Shown here: piece by piece, positions 11,931 through 24,566 of the stretch | Layout of the letters: each line of letters begins with the position of its first letter | Numbering within the stretch: the stretch's first letter is position 1 | Source: Cichorium intybus | Taxonomy: Eukaryota > Streptophyta > Magnoliopsida > Asterales > Asteraceae | Direction of reading: 5' to 3' | Length of the DNA: 64,000 nt | Assembly (NCBI GenBank): GCA_023525715.1 | Contig: CM042010.1 | Span: forward strand, 81,221,894 to 81,285,893 | Program-made: the position numbers and the translations under genes | Notes under the pieces: generated by a model | What the model was told of the DNA's origin: nothing | What the model saw: only the letters and a program-made list of their open reading frames with translations | Database searches by the model: none

Positions 11931-13589
11931 ATGCAGATGAATTACTCTTTGAATGTTGCAAACAGTGTCGGTGGTTCTAACAGAGCTCCTATACTCATCC
12001 CTACCGAGTATAATGGTTGGGCATCCAGAATGCGCAATTATCTCAAAACCATGGGAAATCATATCTGGCGTTCTGTTGAGGAAGGACCCACCTCCCAACT
12101 TACACACCTAGACCCGACACGGCTGAAGAGGCTCTAGGTGGTACTTCTCAGCCAAGATTGACCCCTCTTGATATTGAGAAAATGGACAACGACCAAATTG
12201 CTTTCACCGAAATCCAATGTGGAATCCCTCCGGAACTATTTGATCTTATACAAAATTGCACAACAGCCCAACAAATTTGGGTTCTCTTACAAAATATGTT
12301 CTTAGGGACGGAGGAAGCAAAAGATCAAAAACTGGTGTCAAGTCTTTCAGAGTACACCCACTTCTCAACCTTTGTCGAAGAATTACTGAGACAGGCATTC
12401 ACCTGATTCTCTATAATCGTCACAAGACTCCTAAGTTCAGGAGCAGAGAGAACCAATCAAGAAATTAATCTCTGATTTCTTGAAGGACTCGAAAAAGACT
12501 GGGTGCTTGTTAAAATGATTCTTCAAGACTCAGGAAAGTTGAAAACCTTCAACATGTACCGACTCTACAACAATCTCGTTGGGCAAGAACATGATATAAA
12601 GGGCACTCAACAGTAACTACAACTCGGAGGACCGTTGGCCTTAGTTGCAGAACACAACTATCTGACAATGGGGAACACTACTCAACAACTAGTACAATAT
12701 CAACAAGCAACTCAGCAACTAATCAACCCAAGCACTTCTACACCTCAGATTGTTTCCATTCAAAATCCACAACAAGTTCAACAACCAACTCCTGTACCCT
12801 CGTATCACCCTTCACAACCACAAATTTCTTACCCTTCCTACTATCAAGCTCCGACAGTTCAATACCAACCATCTCCATCTTCGCAACCCTCCATTCAATC
12901 TAAGACTCTAACCCTTGCTCTCCCTGCTCCAGTTCAAACTTCTGAATCATGCTATTCCGAATATGACGAAGCTGAAGAAGCTGCCTACTAACACGAAATT
13001 GCCATGATTAGTCAGAAATTTAACAGAATTCCTTCTTACTCTAGTCCAAAGAAAAATTTCTGTCCTTCTAATCAGAATGGAGGACATCAATCAAAATACA
13101 ACTATCAGAAAGGACACCATCAATCAGGACAAAATCGATATTATCCGAAACCTGAAGAGCAGCATCAGGAGAAACCAAAAGCAGTTCCAACAGTCAGCAC
13201 CAACCAAGCTCACACTTCTGAAAAGAATGACTCAGAAGTAATCAAGTGTCACAATTGCAGAGGACTCTAGCACTATGCCGCAGACTGCAGAGCTCCGAGA
13301 AACTACCCGAAAGAAAAGGAAGAAGAGAAATTCAAGGCGTTTATTGCATCCGGAAACGTTGAAATCTGGTCTTCTGGGGATGAAGACGAACACCTTGAGA
13401 ACAAGCGAAAAAGAGGAAAAGGCTTTGGTGAATGTATGATGATACAAGCAAACCCAGAAACTCCAATCCTAGGATTAGTAAGCTCCAAGCATCTCAAAAA
13501 CGCTGTTGAATCCTCATCCTCCCACATGCCAAAGAACTATGCTTTCCTGCCAAAGAACTATGCTTCATACACATCATATTTACTCTAAT
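11931..13589 (+). pseudogene. gag: Element B gag, N-terminal part and zinc knuckle (broken)
   Basis: Capsid-like coding sequence begins at ATG 11931 (MQMNYSLNVANSV). Frames shift after 12137 and again after about 12400, then continue at 12635-12991 in a Gln/Pro/Ser-rich stretch and at 13004 onward. A CCHC zinc knuckle is encoded near 13247-13290 (CHNCRGL-stop-HYAADC), with a TAG at 13268-13270 inside it. Gag coats the RNA genome in virus-like particles in the cytoplasm. At least two frameshifts and several stops make this copy non-functional. Confidence 0.85.
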
Positions 13590-15332
13590 AATCTAGAACC
13601 TGGTCTAGAAAAAATATCTAACACATGTACAGATGCCTTAGCTGCATATCAGCGGGTTCTGGAAGAAAGGGATGATGGGTATGACGAAGTGATAAAGTTA
13701 AAGAATAAGCTAGAGGATAAGAAACTATTTTGTGATAAACTTATTACTGATTTGAAGATCGAAAAGACTTCTAGGAATTTTTTAGAAAATTCAAATCAGC
13801 TTTTGACATCACAAAGGGATTTAGCCCGAAATGATAATGTAAGACTAAACAAATTAGTAGATCAGTTGTATCATGCAACTGAAGTTTTCAAATCTTCTAC
13901 TAACACTAATTCTTCAGAAAATACCTTTAATTGGGGATGGGCAAGAAAAACCACAAATAAAAACTATCCAATATACAACAAACAAAGTCCATTCTTTCAA
14001 TACCCTTCAAACGAATATGATGATAGACACGATGAGGACGCAACCAAGAACTTTCCTAAAACTCCCGCCAATGAGTCAGAAAATGCCCTTGCTGAATCAA
14101 AGGAGGAAACTAAAACTCCTTTCTCATATTTCTCGGAAGTAGACACTGTCGAAAGCAGTAAATTGCCCACAGCTTCTGTCCCATTCATGCCTAGACACAT
14201 GACCATGGTCACAAATAATCCATCGTCAAGCTCTCAACAACAGTCTTTCTTAGAAAATTTGCAAGGTAACTGTGTTACTGAAGAATTCAATCCATGTCTT
14301 AAGGACTTGGCAAATTCAAATAAAGAGAATATTGATGAAGAAATTGAAATGGAGAAACGTCCAAACAATATCATCATTAAAAACGATTTTAACAAAATAA
14401 TAATTAGGAATCCTAATGTTGTTAACACATTTAATACGACTTCTGAACTATCCTGTTCCGGTACTAAGTCATACATAGATCCATTACAACACAATTCTTC
14501 AAATGATTCAAACAAAACTTCACTCGAAAAACTTAAAGTTAATCATGAAGAGTCAGATTCTTTAAATGATTCTTTATCTGACTCTTCTCCAAGAGAGATC
14601 TTTCAAAAAGGAAAAGGAAAGAACCTAACCAGAAATGGGGAAAAACCTAACCTAAACCGAAAAGATCTCCGATTACCTCGATCTCATGCAAGGTTTGAGC
14701 AAAGAAATTACTTCTACACTCAGAGAAAACCAAAAGCCAAGTCAACTTTCAACACTCCAAGTCATACTCAGAAACCTGCTCCTTCAACATCACGAAAGTA
14801 TATCCACAAGGGATTACTTCCGACTCCAAACATCAAACCCATTCAATCTCATCAAAATATCAACTACTCACATTATGACTCAGAATTTCCAAAAATAACA
14901 AAAATTACGAAAACAGCGCAAAATGTTACAATATTCTCAAAGAAACCTGACACTGAGTTTTTGAAACCAAAAATTTCTTTCTCTGAAGTTATGAGAAGCA
15001 ACAAGCAATATCCAAGCACTATTGGAACCAATAAGCAGATCTCTAATCCTTCTAAAAAGACTCTGAAAATCTTGAGACTACAACAAAGTAATATTTGCTG
15101 TTATTGTTGCAATCATATCACAAAATTACCTTCTGTCACCAAAACAAAAACTTTCAATCATCAAACGAAAAATGTCTTTCATAAACCTTCAAAAAGATTT
15201 GTTCAAAAATGGGTTGTAAAATCATCCACTTCGGAACTAAAATCATTTTCTGAAACTGAAACTCCTACCAAACAAATAGTCAAAAACAAATCTTCCATGT
15301 CTGTGAAAACAAATGGGTCCAAACGAGTTTAG
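13590..15332 (+). pseudogene. gag: Element B gag C-terminal extension (coiled coil, basic tail)
   Basis: A ~580 codon open stretch whose N-terminal part is coiled-coil-like (YQRVLEERDDGYDEVIKLK and following), then a Ser/Asn-rich acidic middle and a basic Lys-rich end. The frame is open from 13506, but its coding character joins the upstream gag frame only near 13570-13590, implying a frameshift there. It ends SKRV then TAG (15330-15332), where Sireviruses have Trp in a GSK..WVPK motif ahead of protease. Extended, coiled-coil gag is known in Sireviruses. The stop separates gag from pol, which family members read as one polyprotein. Confidence 0.75.
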
Positions 15333-15363
15333 GTGCCCAAACTGACTATCTAATTTTCAGGCA

Positions 15364-18300
15364 CTTAGTGCGGAAGAGCAGGATGACGAATGGCTCATTG
15401 ACAGCGCCTGCTCAATGCACATGACTGGAAGATTGGAGTTTCTGAGAGACTACAGAGAAGTTAACTTTGGAGGATACGTCACTTTTGGAAATGACGCAAA
15501 TGGCATAATCAAAGTTTACGGTGTACTAACAAATGGAAATTTCACCATTCAGAAGGTTGCCTACGTTCTCGGACTCAAACACAACCTAATAAGCGTGGGT
15601 CAACTGTTCAGCACTGGTCTCCGAGTAGAATTCGACAATGACTTTAGCTATATTATGACGGGTACCAGAGACAGGTGTTTAGTGAAATCTCCAAGACAAG
15701 TCAACATGTTTCCGTTAGACATCGCCATGTTTCTCGGAAAACATAGACTATGTTTGCTGTCGAAAGCTGATTCTGAAGTCAGCTGGTTATGGCATCGGAA
15801 ACTAGCTCATCTCAACTTCCGATATATGAACCAATTGGTAACAGGAGAAATGGTCAGAGGGATGCCACTTCTGAAGTTTGATAACGAAAACTTATGTGCA
15901 GCATGTGCACTAGGCAAGCAGAAGAAGAAACCTCACAACTCAATCACAGACTCAAGCATCACTCTCCCTTTAGAACTTCTTCACATAGACCTCTGTGGTC
16001 CATCAACAGTTGCCAGTCTGAATCATAAAAAATATATCCTGACTATTGTGGACGATTACTCCCGCTTTACCTGGGTATTCTTTTTAAGATTAAAATCAGA
16101 TACCTTCTTAAGTCTCCGAAACTTTATTACATCAGTAGAGCTCAAGGTACAACAACCCGTAAGAAGAATCCGAAGCGACAATGGTACTGAGTTCAACAAT
16201 GGACAAATCAAAGAATTTCTAGCTTCTAAAGGGATAGAGCACAACTTCTCAGCACCATATACACCTCAACAAAATGGTGTAGTAGAAAGAAGAAACAGAA
16301 CCTTAGTGGAAGCCGCACGATCAATGCTGACCTTTGCAAATCTACCTCTAACTTTCTGGGCAAAAGCCATCGCAACAGCATGCTTTGTTCAGAATCGATC
16401 CATCATCAACAAACGACTTCAGATGACACCTTATGAAATCTTAAACGGGAGAAAGCCCAACGTTAAATTTTTCCATATTTTTGGCTGTAGATGCTTCATC
16501 AAAAATTACAAAGAACACTTGGGCAAATTTGTACCCAAAAGTGATGAAGCAATTTTCATGGGTTATTCATCTAAATCTGTTGCTTATCGTGTTCTAAATA
16601 GGAGAACTCGAGTTATTGAAGAAAGTTTCGACATAGAATTCGACGATCAATATCAGTGGAGAAAGAAAAATCAAGATATTTATACGTAATGGAGAATGAT
16701 ATTCCAGTAGGACATCGACCCATTCATACAGTTGAAATAGACTACGATTTACTCTTTGATCCTCTGGAAACCGTAAAATACGCCGAAGTCATCCACTCCC
16801 CTGACCCAATTCAGCAAATCGTCTCAGCTTCAGGATCGCCTACTTCTTCTGAACCCATGCCATCTGATGATCAGAATGAACCTCCAAACAATGCTTCTAC
16901 ATTTGAGGGGGAGCCTTCGTCTCCTTCACAGATTCATCAGGTTCAAAAGGAACCTTCACTCCCAGCACACGCTGAAGGGGAGCCCATCCTCCCTACCCAC
17001 GTTGATGGGATAACACAATTCGAGGGGGACCATCAACCCTCAGGAGATGCTTCATCAGCAGACCCTCCATCAGGAGATGCTCTAATCAACTATTCTGAAG
17101 ATGCATTCAATGATGCACCAGTCTTCACTTTTGAAGCCGATGAAGACATCTCAGCTGAAGAATCACACATTCAAGATGTATCTTCTGACGACCTTAACTT
17201 CATTCAAGACATACCTCCTCCTGTCTCCGATCCAACTATGCTTCCGAGAGTACACAAATGGACTCGGAATCACCCTTCGAATCAAATTATCGGAAATCCC
17301 TCCACAGGAGTTCAGACAAGATCCAAGAAATCAATTCAGGATGAATGCCAATTTGCCGCGTATATTAGTAAAATTGAGCCAAAAACAGTTCTTGATGCTC
17401 TAGACGACGATGATTGGATCAAAGCCATGCAAGAAGAACCAGCAAAATTCAAAAGAAACAAAATATGGGATCTTGTTCCAAGACCATCTAATCATAGAGT
17501 AATCGGTACTAGATGGGTCTTCCGAAACAAGCTAGACGACATGGGGACAGTAGTCAGAAACAAAGCCAGATTAGTGGCAAAAGGTCATAGTCAGATCGAA
17601 GGACTTCACTATGATGAGACATATGCACCTGTAGCAAGGCTAGAAGCCATTTGGATCTTTCTAGCCTATGCTGCACACAAGAACATTGTTGTACATTAAA
17701 TGGATGTAAAAAGTGCATTCCTTCAAGGTGACCTTCAAGAAGTGGTATACCTTCAACAACCTCCTGGTTTTGAAGATCTGTCTCGACCCAACCATGTGTA
17801 TCGTCTGAACAAGGCGGTATATGGATTAAAACAATCACCAAGAGCCTGGTATGAAACATTATCAAACTTTCTGGTCTCATCCAGATACAGAAGAGGAGTC
17901 ATAGATCCTACATTATTTGTTCGATCACATCAAAATCACATCATGATCGTACAAGTTTATGTGGATGATATCATTTTCGGTTCAATGAACCAATTGATGG
18001 TTGATGAATTTGCAAAAGTGATGACAGACAAATTCCACATGAGCATGAATAGGGAAATTAATTTCTTCTTAGGTCTTCAGATCAAACAAACTAAAAGAGG
18101 AATTTTCATTCATCAAGAAAAATATACAAATGAACTGCTGAAGAAATTTTCCCTAGAAAATTGTTCTACTGCCAAAGTTCCGATATCCACCAATCATAAA
18201 ATCCATCCACACCCAGAAGGCGAACCAGTAGATCACAAGTTGTATCGAGGGATGATTGGTTCACTCTTATACTTAACAGTAAGTAGACCTGAAATCATGT

Positions 18301-18902
18301 TCTCAACATGCATTTGTGCTAAATATCAAGCAACTCCTAAACTATCACATCTGACAGCTGTAAAGCAAATTTTCAAATATCTTAAAGGTACAAAGGCAAT
18401 GGGTCTGTGGTATCCAGCCGGAGACAACTTCAAACTTCAAGCATTTACCGATTCGGATCATGCCGGATGTAAATTAGATCGGTAAAGCACTTCTGGAGGC
18501 TGCCAATTTCTGGGTGGAAGGCTAGTCAGCTAGTCTTCAAAGAAGCAAAACTGTGTTGCCTTATCATCAGCAGAAGCTGAATATGTGGCTGCATCTACCT
18601 GTTGCTCACAAGTTCTTTGGATGAAAACTCAAATCCTGGATTATGGTTACTGATTTCTTCAAATTTCCATTTATTGTGACTCCAAGAGTGCCATAGCCAT
18701 TTCTCATAATCCCATTCAGCACTCCATGACGAAACACATCGACCTCAGGTATCACTTCATCAAGGATCAGATCTTACAAGGTAACATTGAACTTTATGTT
18801 ATTCCTACTGAGGAATAGGTTGTTGATGTCTTCACTAAGGCTTTAGACTCCACAAAATTCAACAACTTCTTGGATAAATTGGGGATGTTAAATCCTGACT
18901 AA
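15364..18902 (+). pseudogene. pol: Element B pol: protease, integrase, RT, RNase H (broken)
   Basis: Protease active site reads Asp-Ser-Ala (15400-15408) where DSG is usual. Next comes the pre-integrase HHCC finger (WHRKLAHLNF, CAACALGKQK), then the DDE integrase core (HIDLCGP, RSDNGTEF, GVVERRNRT). RT has VYVDDIIFGS near 17960, and RNase H has AFTDSDHAGC and LSSAEAEYVA. Breaks: a frameshift at 16656-16689, TAA at 17697-17699, TAA at 18483-18485, TAG at 18531-18533 and more before the terminal TAA at 18900-18902. The polyprotein would process itself, make cDNA and integrate it; this copy cannot. Confidence 0.92.
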
Positions 18903-19197
18903 GAATTCTTCAAAGAGTGATACTCAACTTCTGAATATTACCTACTCCGAAAATTCTGTTCGGAACAACTTCCCAATTGTTCCTCATAACCGGACCTTTC
19001 AATACGCATTATTACTTTAAAGAAAAATTCAATTTCACAAAAGATAACATACAAACCACAATTCATTAAGTCAAAAGGTGAGTCATAACCAAGATTCATT
19101 AAGTCATAGCTACTACATTAAGGATAAATCAAAATTCTATGACTTAAGATTCTAAAAGGAAAACATCAAAAACATCTAAGACTTCAACCCTATCGTC

Positions 19198-19617
19198 CTA
19201 GTGTTTGCTATATTGCCACTTTGGAGGACTACCGTAAGTGAAAGTTTGCGTGATTCGCACAGACAAATCACACACACGCACTGTCTTACCATCCGTCAAT
19301 AGCATCACATCATACACATCATCTCCTATCACATTATCTAGAACACCACTCCACCAGCCCTGACGATCCCAAGCATCCACATAATCCCCCACCTTGTACT
19401 CTACAAGCACTATGGGAGGAATGGGACGAAGAGCACCATACCTTACCTTCACTACCATCATCTCACCAGTTGTGTTGTCTGGAAGACAACGTAGTCGAAC
19501 CTCACACCTGCGCTTCCAAGTCTTGGTGATCACACCTTCGTAAAATCCCCTAGCAAAGTCACCTTGAGTAAGCTTCACTTCAACCTCATCCAGACATTTG
19601 AAGAAATAACGAGCCAT
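19198..19617 (-). CDS. Antisense Agenet (Tudor-like) protein, 139 aa, carried by element B
   Basis: Intact 139-codon ORF antisense to B, starting ATG at 19617 and ending TGGCAATATAGC-AAACAC then TAG. Two Agenet-type modules are visible: residues ~9-75 (EVEVKL...GVITKTWKRRCEVRLR) and ~76-125 (YKVGDYVDAWDRQGWWSGVL). Agenet domains are plant Tudor-like folds, often in chromatin-associated proteins that bind modified histone tails. A TATA box lies ~50 nt upstream. It is paralogous to the split gene at 20210-38412: same length, same MA...EVEV start and same WQY(S/Y)K end. Capture from the host and then tandem duplication is likely. A role in chromatin targeting or silencing is only a hypothesis. 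Confidence 0.8.
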   Translation of the reverse strand: MARYFFKCLDEVEVKLTQGDFARGFYEGVITKTWKRRCEVRLRCLPDNTTGEMMVVKVRYGALRPIPPIVLVEYKVGDYVDAWDRQGWWSGVLDNVIGDDVYDVMLLTDGKTVRVCDLSVRITQTFTYGSPPKWQYSKH

Positions 19618-19665
19618 TGTGACAATTTACTCTTGGTACAAATTGTTAAAGATTAGCCAACCTCC

Positions 19666-19674
19666 CTTTTATAA
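19666..19674 (-). promoter_or_regulatory. TATA box of the intact antisense Agenet gene
   Basis: Minus strand reads GCTTATAAAAGGGAGG, with the TATAAAAG core about 50-57 nt upstream of the ATG at 19617. The paralogue has the same element at the same distance. Confidence 0.7.
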
Positions 19675-20209
19675 GCCATCCGCATGCCTGTTGATCTTCT
19701 TTAAATCAATGTCTTAGAGGTCATAATGACCCTAGTGGGCAGTTAATGCACATGTCACATCAGCATCATGGCCTAAGCGGTTGATTAGACGGTTCGGCAA
19801 CTCTGACGACGTAATTGATAACCACTCTTGAATCAACACATATTTTCCTTTCTTCTAGAACTGACACATCAACACCTAATCTTATCTTAATTCTAGATAC
19901 GACAAAAGTTCCCTTTCCAAAATTTCATACTTCTGAACACTTCTATCTCAAAGATTTTCTTTCCAAATATTTCCCTTCAAAATTTCATTCTGAATCTCAA
20001 CTTTCGAATATTTCTTTTTACATTCACAAAGGTTTTCAATAACACTTAAACACAGCAACAAGCTTTCATTCATTCAAACCCCAAAATATTACAAAATCAA
20101 ATGAAAGCAACTACAACAACGACAACACTTAAACACAAACATCAACACAAACACAATATATCAAAGCAAATACGTGTTTTCCCAGAAAATCAGCAATCCC
20201 TTTCAACCA
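19675..20209. other. Spacer between the two antisense Agenet genes
   Basis: AT-rich; holds the promoter of the downstream gene and presumably the 3' end of the upstream one. A 75-codon plus-strand frame (19815-20042) has no recognisable features and I do not support it. Confidence 0.6.
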
Positions 20210-20404
20210 TCAGAGCTTATAATATTGCCACATTGGAGTCTCTCCAAGATGATACCTCTGATGAATCCTCAGTTCCAACTCATCAACCAACAGTCGTGTT
20301 CCATCTACCAAGATCACATGAAACTGATTAAACGGTGTTTTTCTCGCAATTGCAGCCGGCCACCACCCTCGACGATACCAAACTTCAACAAAATCGAATT
20401 GTTT
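20210..20404 (-). pseudogene. Second antisense Agenet gene, 3' part (split by element C)
   Basis: C-terminal part of the Agenet gene whose 5' part is at 38183-38412. It encodes the second Agenet module (FDFVEVWYRRGWWPAAIARK), a hydrophobic/acidic linker and the WQYYKL end. The frame is consistent across the TSD: counting TGTTT once, 230 nt plus 190 nt give exactly 420 nt, or 139 codons plus stop, matching the intact paralogue. So the gene was a complete ORF when element C inserted, and the insertion is the only disruption I can see. Confidence 0.85.
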
Positions 20405-23187
20405 TGTCACACCCCCAAACCACGATGGCGGAAACGTCTGAGGGTGGATGACTTCATGAACAGTATCACAACAACGTTTGTACAATAGTGATCAACGCAA
20501 ACACATCCATCATATACATAATTGTAAATGTTACAAGAGTTCCAAAGATTGTACGTTTTAAATACAATTACAATATGATATCAAAATACATAGTATGACG
20601 CCATCGCGACCCATCTGTAGTTACTTTATCAATTTCCTGAGAATACAAGTAGTTTGAAAGAGTGTCAACATTACGTTGGTGAGTTCATAAGATTTTTGTA
20701 TGAGAAAATCCATAATCCTTTTTCCTTGTAGGAAGATAGTGGTTGAAACCAGAAAATCCAATATTTTCTTATAAATGAGTAGTAGTCTTAGAACCCAAAG
20801 ACCGAAAATGTATAGGTATTTGTATACTTGAAAATAGTATTACGTAGTTTTATTCTTGTATAAAACCGTGTAAATAGGTGTTTACTGGTAGTTGAATCGT
20901 AGATTTAATTCCACAAAAGTCGTATGTATAAGTAAACCGTACTTATATTTATATCTTTGATAAAACATAGTTTTAATTCCCATAGAATCAGTGTGTATAA
21001 GTAAAACCATACTTATATTTGTAACTTGTTAAAATGTAGTTTTAGTACCATAAAACTTGTATGAGGAATCTCTTTCCTTGTAAAATGTAGTATTGTAATC
21101 CAAGAAAATCCAATATTTTCTTATGAATGTATCCAAGTCCTTAAAACCCAAGGACTAAAATGTATAGCATAGTTTGTAGTATAAAGCCATTGAAAATGTA
21201 TATTTCCACGTAAACAATTTAATAAGTTGATTTCCCATGCGAGACGCCCTATAACCATATTGTGACCATGTAGGCCTGCTTCGACGTTCTTCAGGCGTCG
21301 GACTGTTATGACATTTGTCACCTCAAACCCGTCGGTCTAGCGGTAGCTAGCAGCTCAGGTGCGGGGTTGTCAATCCCGTATAGATCTATACACAAATATC
21401 ACGCTCTCTTACCGAGACTCTGGTTATAAATTTCAGGACTTATAGTATGTACTTAAATAAGCACTGTGAAGATCCGTCTCACAAAAATGTATGTATCAAT
21501 CAACTTGTTTACGTAAAGTTTGTATATGAGAAACCTTTGTATTTGCCCATTATCATTTTTCCCATGATAATATAGTAATGTATAATAATTATATATTTTT
21601 ATATAATTATTTTGTCTTGTTCAAAATTTCATAGTTACCTTGTGTCCATAAATTATTCCTATAGTAGTCTATTTTTAGTATTCCGTCGTAAAAAGCGTAT
21701 ATTTACAAATATATGTGAAATAACTTATTTAGATAGTTATAAAGAACTTCTTTTAAGATATATTATCCACAATAGTGGTGTAATAAATTGGTTATACCCT
21801 TTATTAATTCCAATATAATATTTCATGACTATCAAATAAATAACGGCCAGGTAGAAGATCAAATGGGGAGGCAGGACCCTTTCAGCGTATAAGCCTTTCG
21901 GAAATCCAACAACCTAGCCCAAATGATCGGCCTAGACACCGCCCTCGTAAGTAGATCATTCGATATTATTTTTGGAATTATAATTGAATTGTTTAATGAT
22001 GTTTACAAAATTCGCATTTCGTTTACTATTGTTATAAATGAGTATAAATAACTATTTTTATAGTATAACTTGTATTCTCCCCCTTAAAAACTTGAATAAA
22101 GATAAAAAGAAGGGGTATGAACTCACCTTAATGTCGATGATGATCTTATCACCAATTGTTGTTAGATCGCCCGACTCTTACTGCTTCTAACTCGAACTCA
22201 CTATATTTATAACTGAAATATCTACTTCTAACGCTCATTCTTCGTATATCTCTCTATACGTATCGAAGAACTTGTTTGTGTGATTTGAATGGCTTGAATG
22301 AGGCTATATTTATAGTAGATTTATTTTCGTATTGCGGCCCTCAAGATACAGATATTCGACTTTTATAGCTTTTAGAAATTGTTTATGACAAAACATACCC
22401 TTAAAATACTCTTTAAATAGATTTAATAGTTTTTATATAAAACAAATGATTTTTGTTTATAAAACTATAATCTACAAAAATCGTAGTTTAATAATATCAA
22501 CTTTTTAACTAAAAAGCTTTTACGAATTAACGAAAGGGTATTAATTGTAAGTTTAATGAAAATATAGGGTTTAAATGTAAATACAATTTCATTTTAAAGA
22601 AAACGAAAATATTAAATATAAAACTGATATCAATAATATTAAATTTTGACGTCAGGTTGTTCGTGTCGACGATACAGTTTTGACGGTAAATTTTTCGTTT
22701 TATAAAAAATCATAATATTTTTGATAAACTTAACAATACGTATTGAATACGTAGTGTTCGAAATGAAAATACGAATTCTTTGGGGGTAAAATGTATAAAT
22801 ATGAATAAATAATTAAGTGGGGCCCACTTTAATAAAATTATATAAAAAAATGAAAAATACAAGTTTCAAAGTCTTCCCACCCTTTTTGAAGAAGACTTTG
22901 AAATTTTGTTGTTTTCTTTTCTTTCTTTTTTTACTGAACACTATTCACGTCGAATTACTGTTCACGTCGGACACTATTCACGATGTAAATTTTTTTTTTT
23001 CATTTATACCAAAAAAATCTAACTTATTGCGTTTGTTCGTATAATTGACTTGAATTAACATACTTAGTATTATAATATCAAATAATACATCGTATAGATT
23101 ATGAAATTTACATTTCAATATATTGACCTAACGTACGCTCTGGTTGACTTGAGCTGACTTTCGTTGACTAATTTGACAGTTGTCACA
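20405..23187 (-). repeat. Element C 3' LTR (left on the plus strand)
   Basis: 2783 bp, near-identical to 35406-38182. It contains CCCGTATAGATCTATAC near 21376, also present in the solo LTR at 647-2614. Open frames inside (for example 21612-21818) are conserved only as part of the LTR and have no domain. Confidence 0.95.
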
Positions 23188-24462
23188 TTATCTACCCGTT
23201 AGAAGGAATTTCGTCCTGAAATTTAGCACTTTGAATGGATTCTCAAGGGTTTAGAAAGAGATGTGGGTATTGTTTGTTTGATCTGGTCCTCACGTTCCTA
23301 GGTAAATTCAGGTCCTTGCTTGGCGCTTCCCAGTTTTCAATTGCTTTGGTTTTGGGGTGTAATGTTGTAATATTTTTGGTAAGTAAACTTGAGCTAATAA
23401 GAGTCACTAGGTTGTTATATGACTTAGGAGGATTAGAAACTTATTTAGAAGGAGTTTAAACCTTAAAGATATCAAAGAGGAGTTACACGGGTCCTCCCGG
23501 GTTGTGTATTGAAACTATTTTAGCCTTGTAGGAGTTACACAGGTCGTGTTTATGAAAACGGTTTGTGTTCTAGTTACCATAACATCCAGTAGTATCCAGT
23601 AGACTTACACGGGTCGTTTTCGGAGTATGGGTTGGATTTTAAAAGTGAACGACGCTAACTTTAAAGGTTAATGTCGCTAACCTGCTTCAGGGGAGTTATT
23701 CGGGCAGTGAACCAAAAATTCCCTAGGCGATTTTCAGAGCAAAAGATGTGAAATTTTTGTCATTTTGATCAAGGGTTTTGCATAGAAAAAGTTTGGGATG
23801 GTCGGATTTAATACCCGAAATGCATTCTCGAGTTCTTAATTGACAAGGGTAATGATCTTGAGTGTTAGGATTTCAAACCCTAGATGTCCAAATCTAAAAG
23901 TATGCATTGGTTCACCTCATATGTAGGTTGCTAATATATGTCGTATCGAGTCCTTGTTACAATATTGTGATGTTTTAACAGTTGATTTGGTAAAATCATG
24001 AAATTAGGAGTTTCGCTTTGATAACATATGGAATTCTCTAATTGTGATTTGTATTAGCTATTGATTTCTTAATCATTTGAGTTAAGTATTATGGAAATGC
24101 CTAAACATGTTAAAGATATGATACGTGATGTCATTTTACAATATACTAGTAGGATGAAAGGAAACATGTAAGATACAGATGAACCATGAGCTGTACCGAT
24201 GTCAGATGAGTAGGTTCTAGTTCATTATTTATGAATAAACTATTATTGAATTAATTGTTCATTGAACTATTTCCGTTATCAGAAGATATATATATATATA
24301 TTTAAAAAAAATGTCTTTTCGTTATCCCGTCCTCATCGGAGTCAAGCCGCGAATTTGGAAAAGATATCACTTAGGGTGGTGAAAAGATTGCATCTATTGT
24401 AGATATTTTGAATTTCGGTATTAAGAACGTGAGTTGTCCTTTCAGTTCCTGCTGTAAGATGC
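23188..24462. other. Element C internal region adjoining its 3' LTR
   Basis: No supported ORF. On the minus strand the sequence abutting the LTR reads ...CGGGTAGATAA, the probable polypurine-tract region. The words TTACACGGGTC and TTACACAGGTCG recur near 23483, 23530 and 23604. The right half presumably includes the upstream region of the RWP-RK gene. Confidence 0.5.
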
Positions 24463-24470
24463 TATATAAA
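24463..24470 (+). promoter_or_regulatory. Candidate TATA box of the RWP-RK gene
   Basis: TATATAAA lies about 97 nt upstream of the ATG at 24567, a usual spacing for a plant promoter with a ~65-70 nt leader. Position is the only support. Confidence 0.4.
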
Positions 24471-24566
24471 CGGGTATGTATCATCATTTGTATCTAAGAT
24501 CTTTTCAGTCTCATTCTTTCCTACTACTAGTTTATTCTTATATAATCTCAGATTTCCAATCGAGGC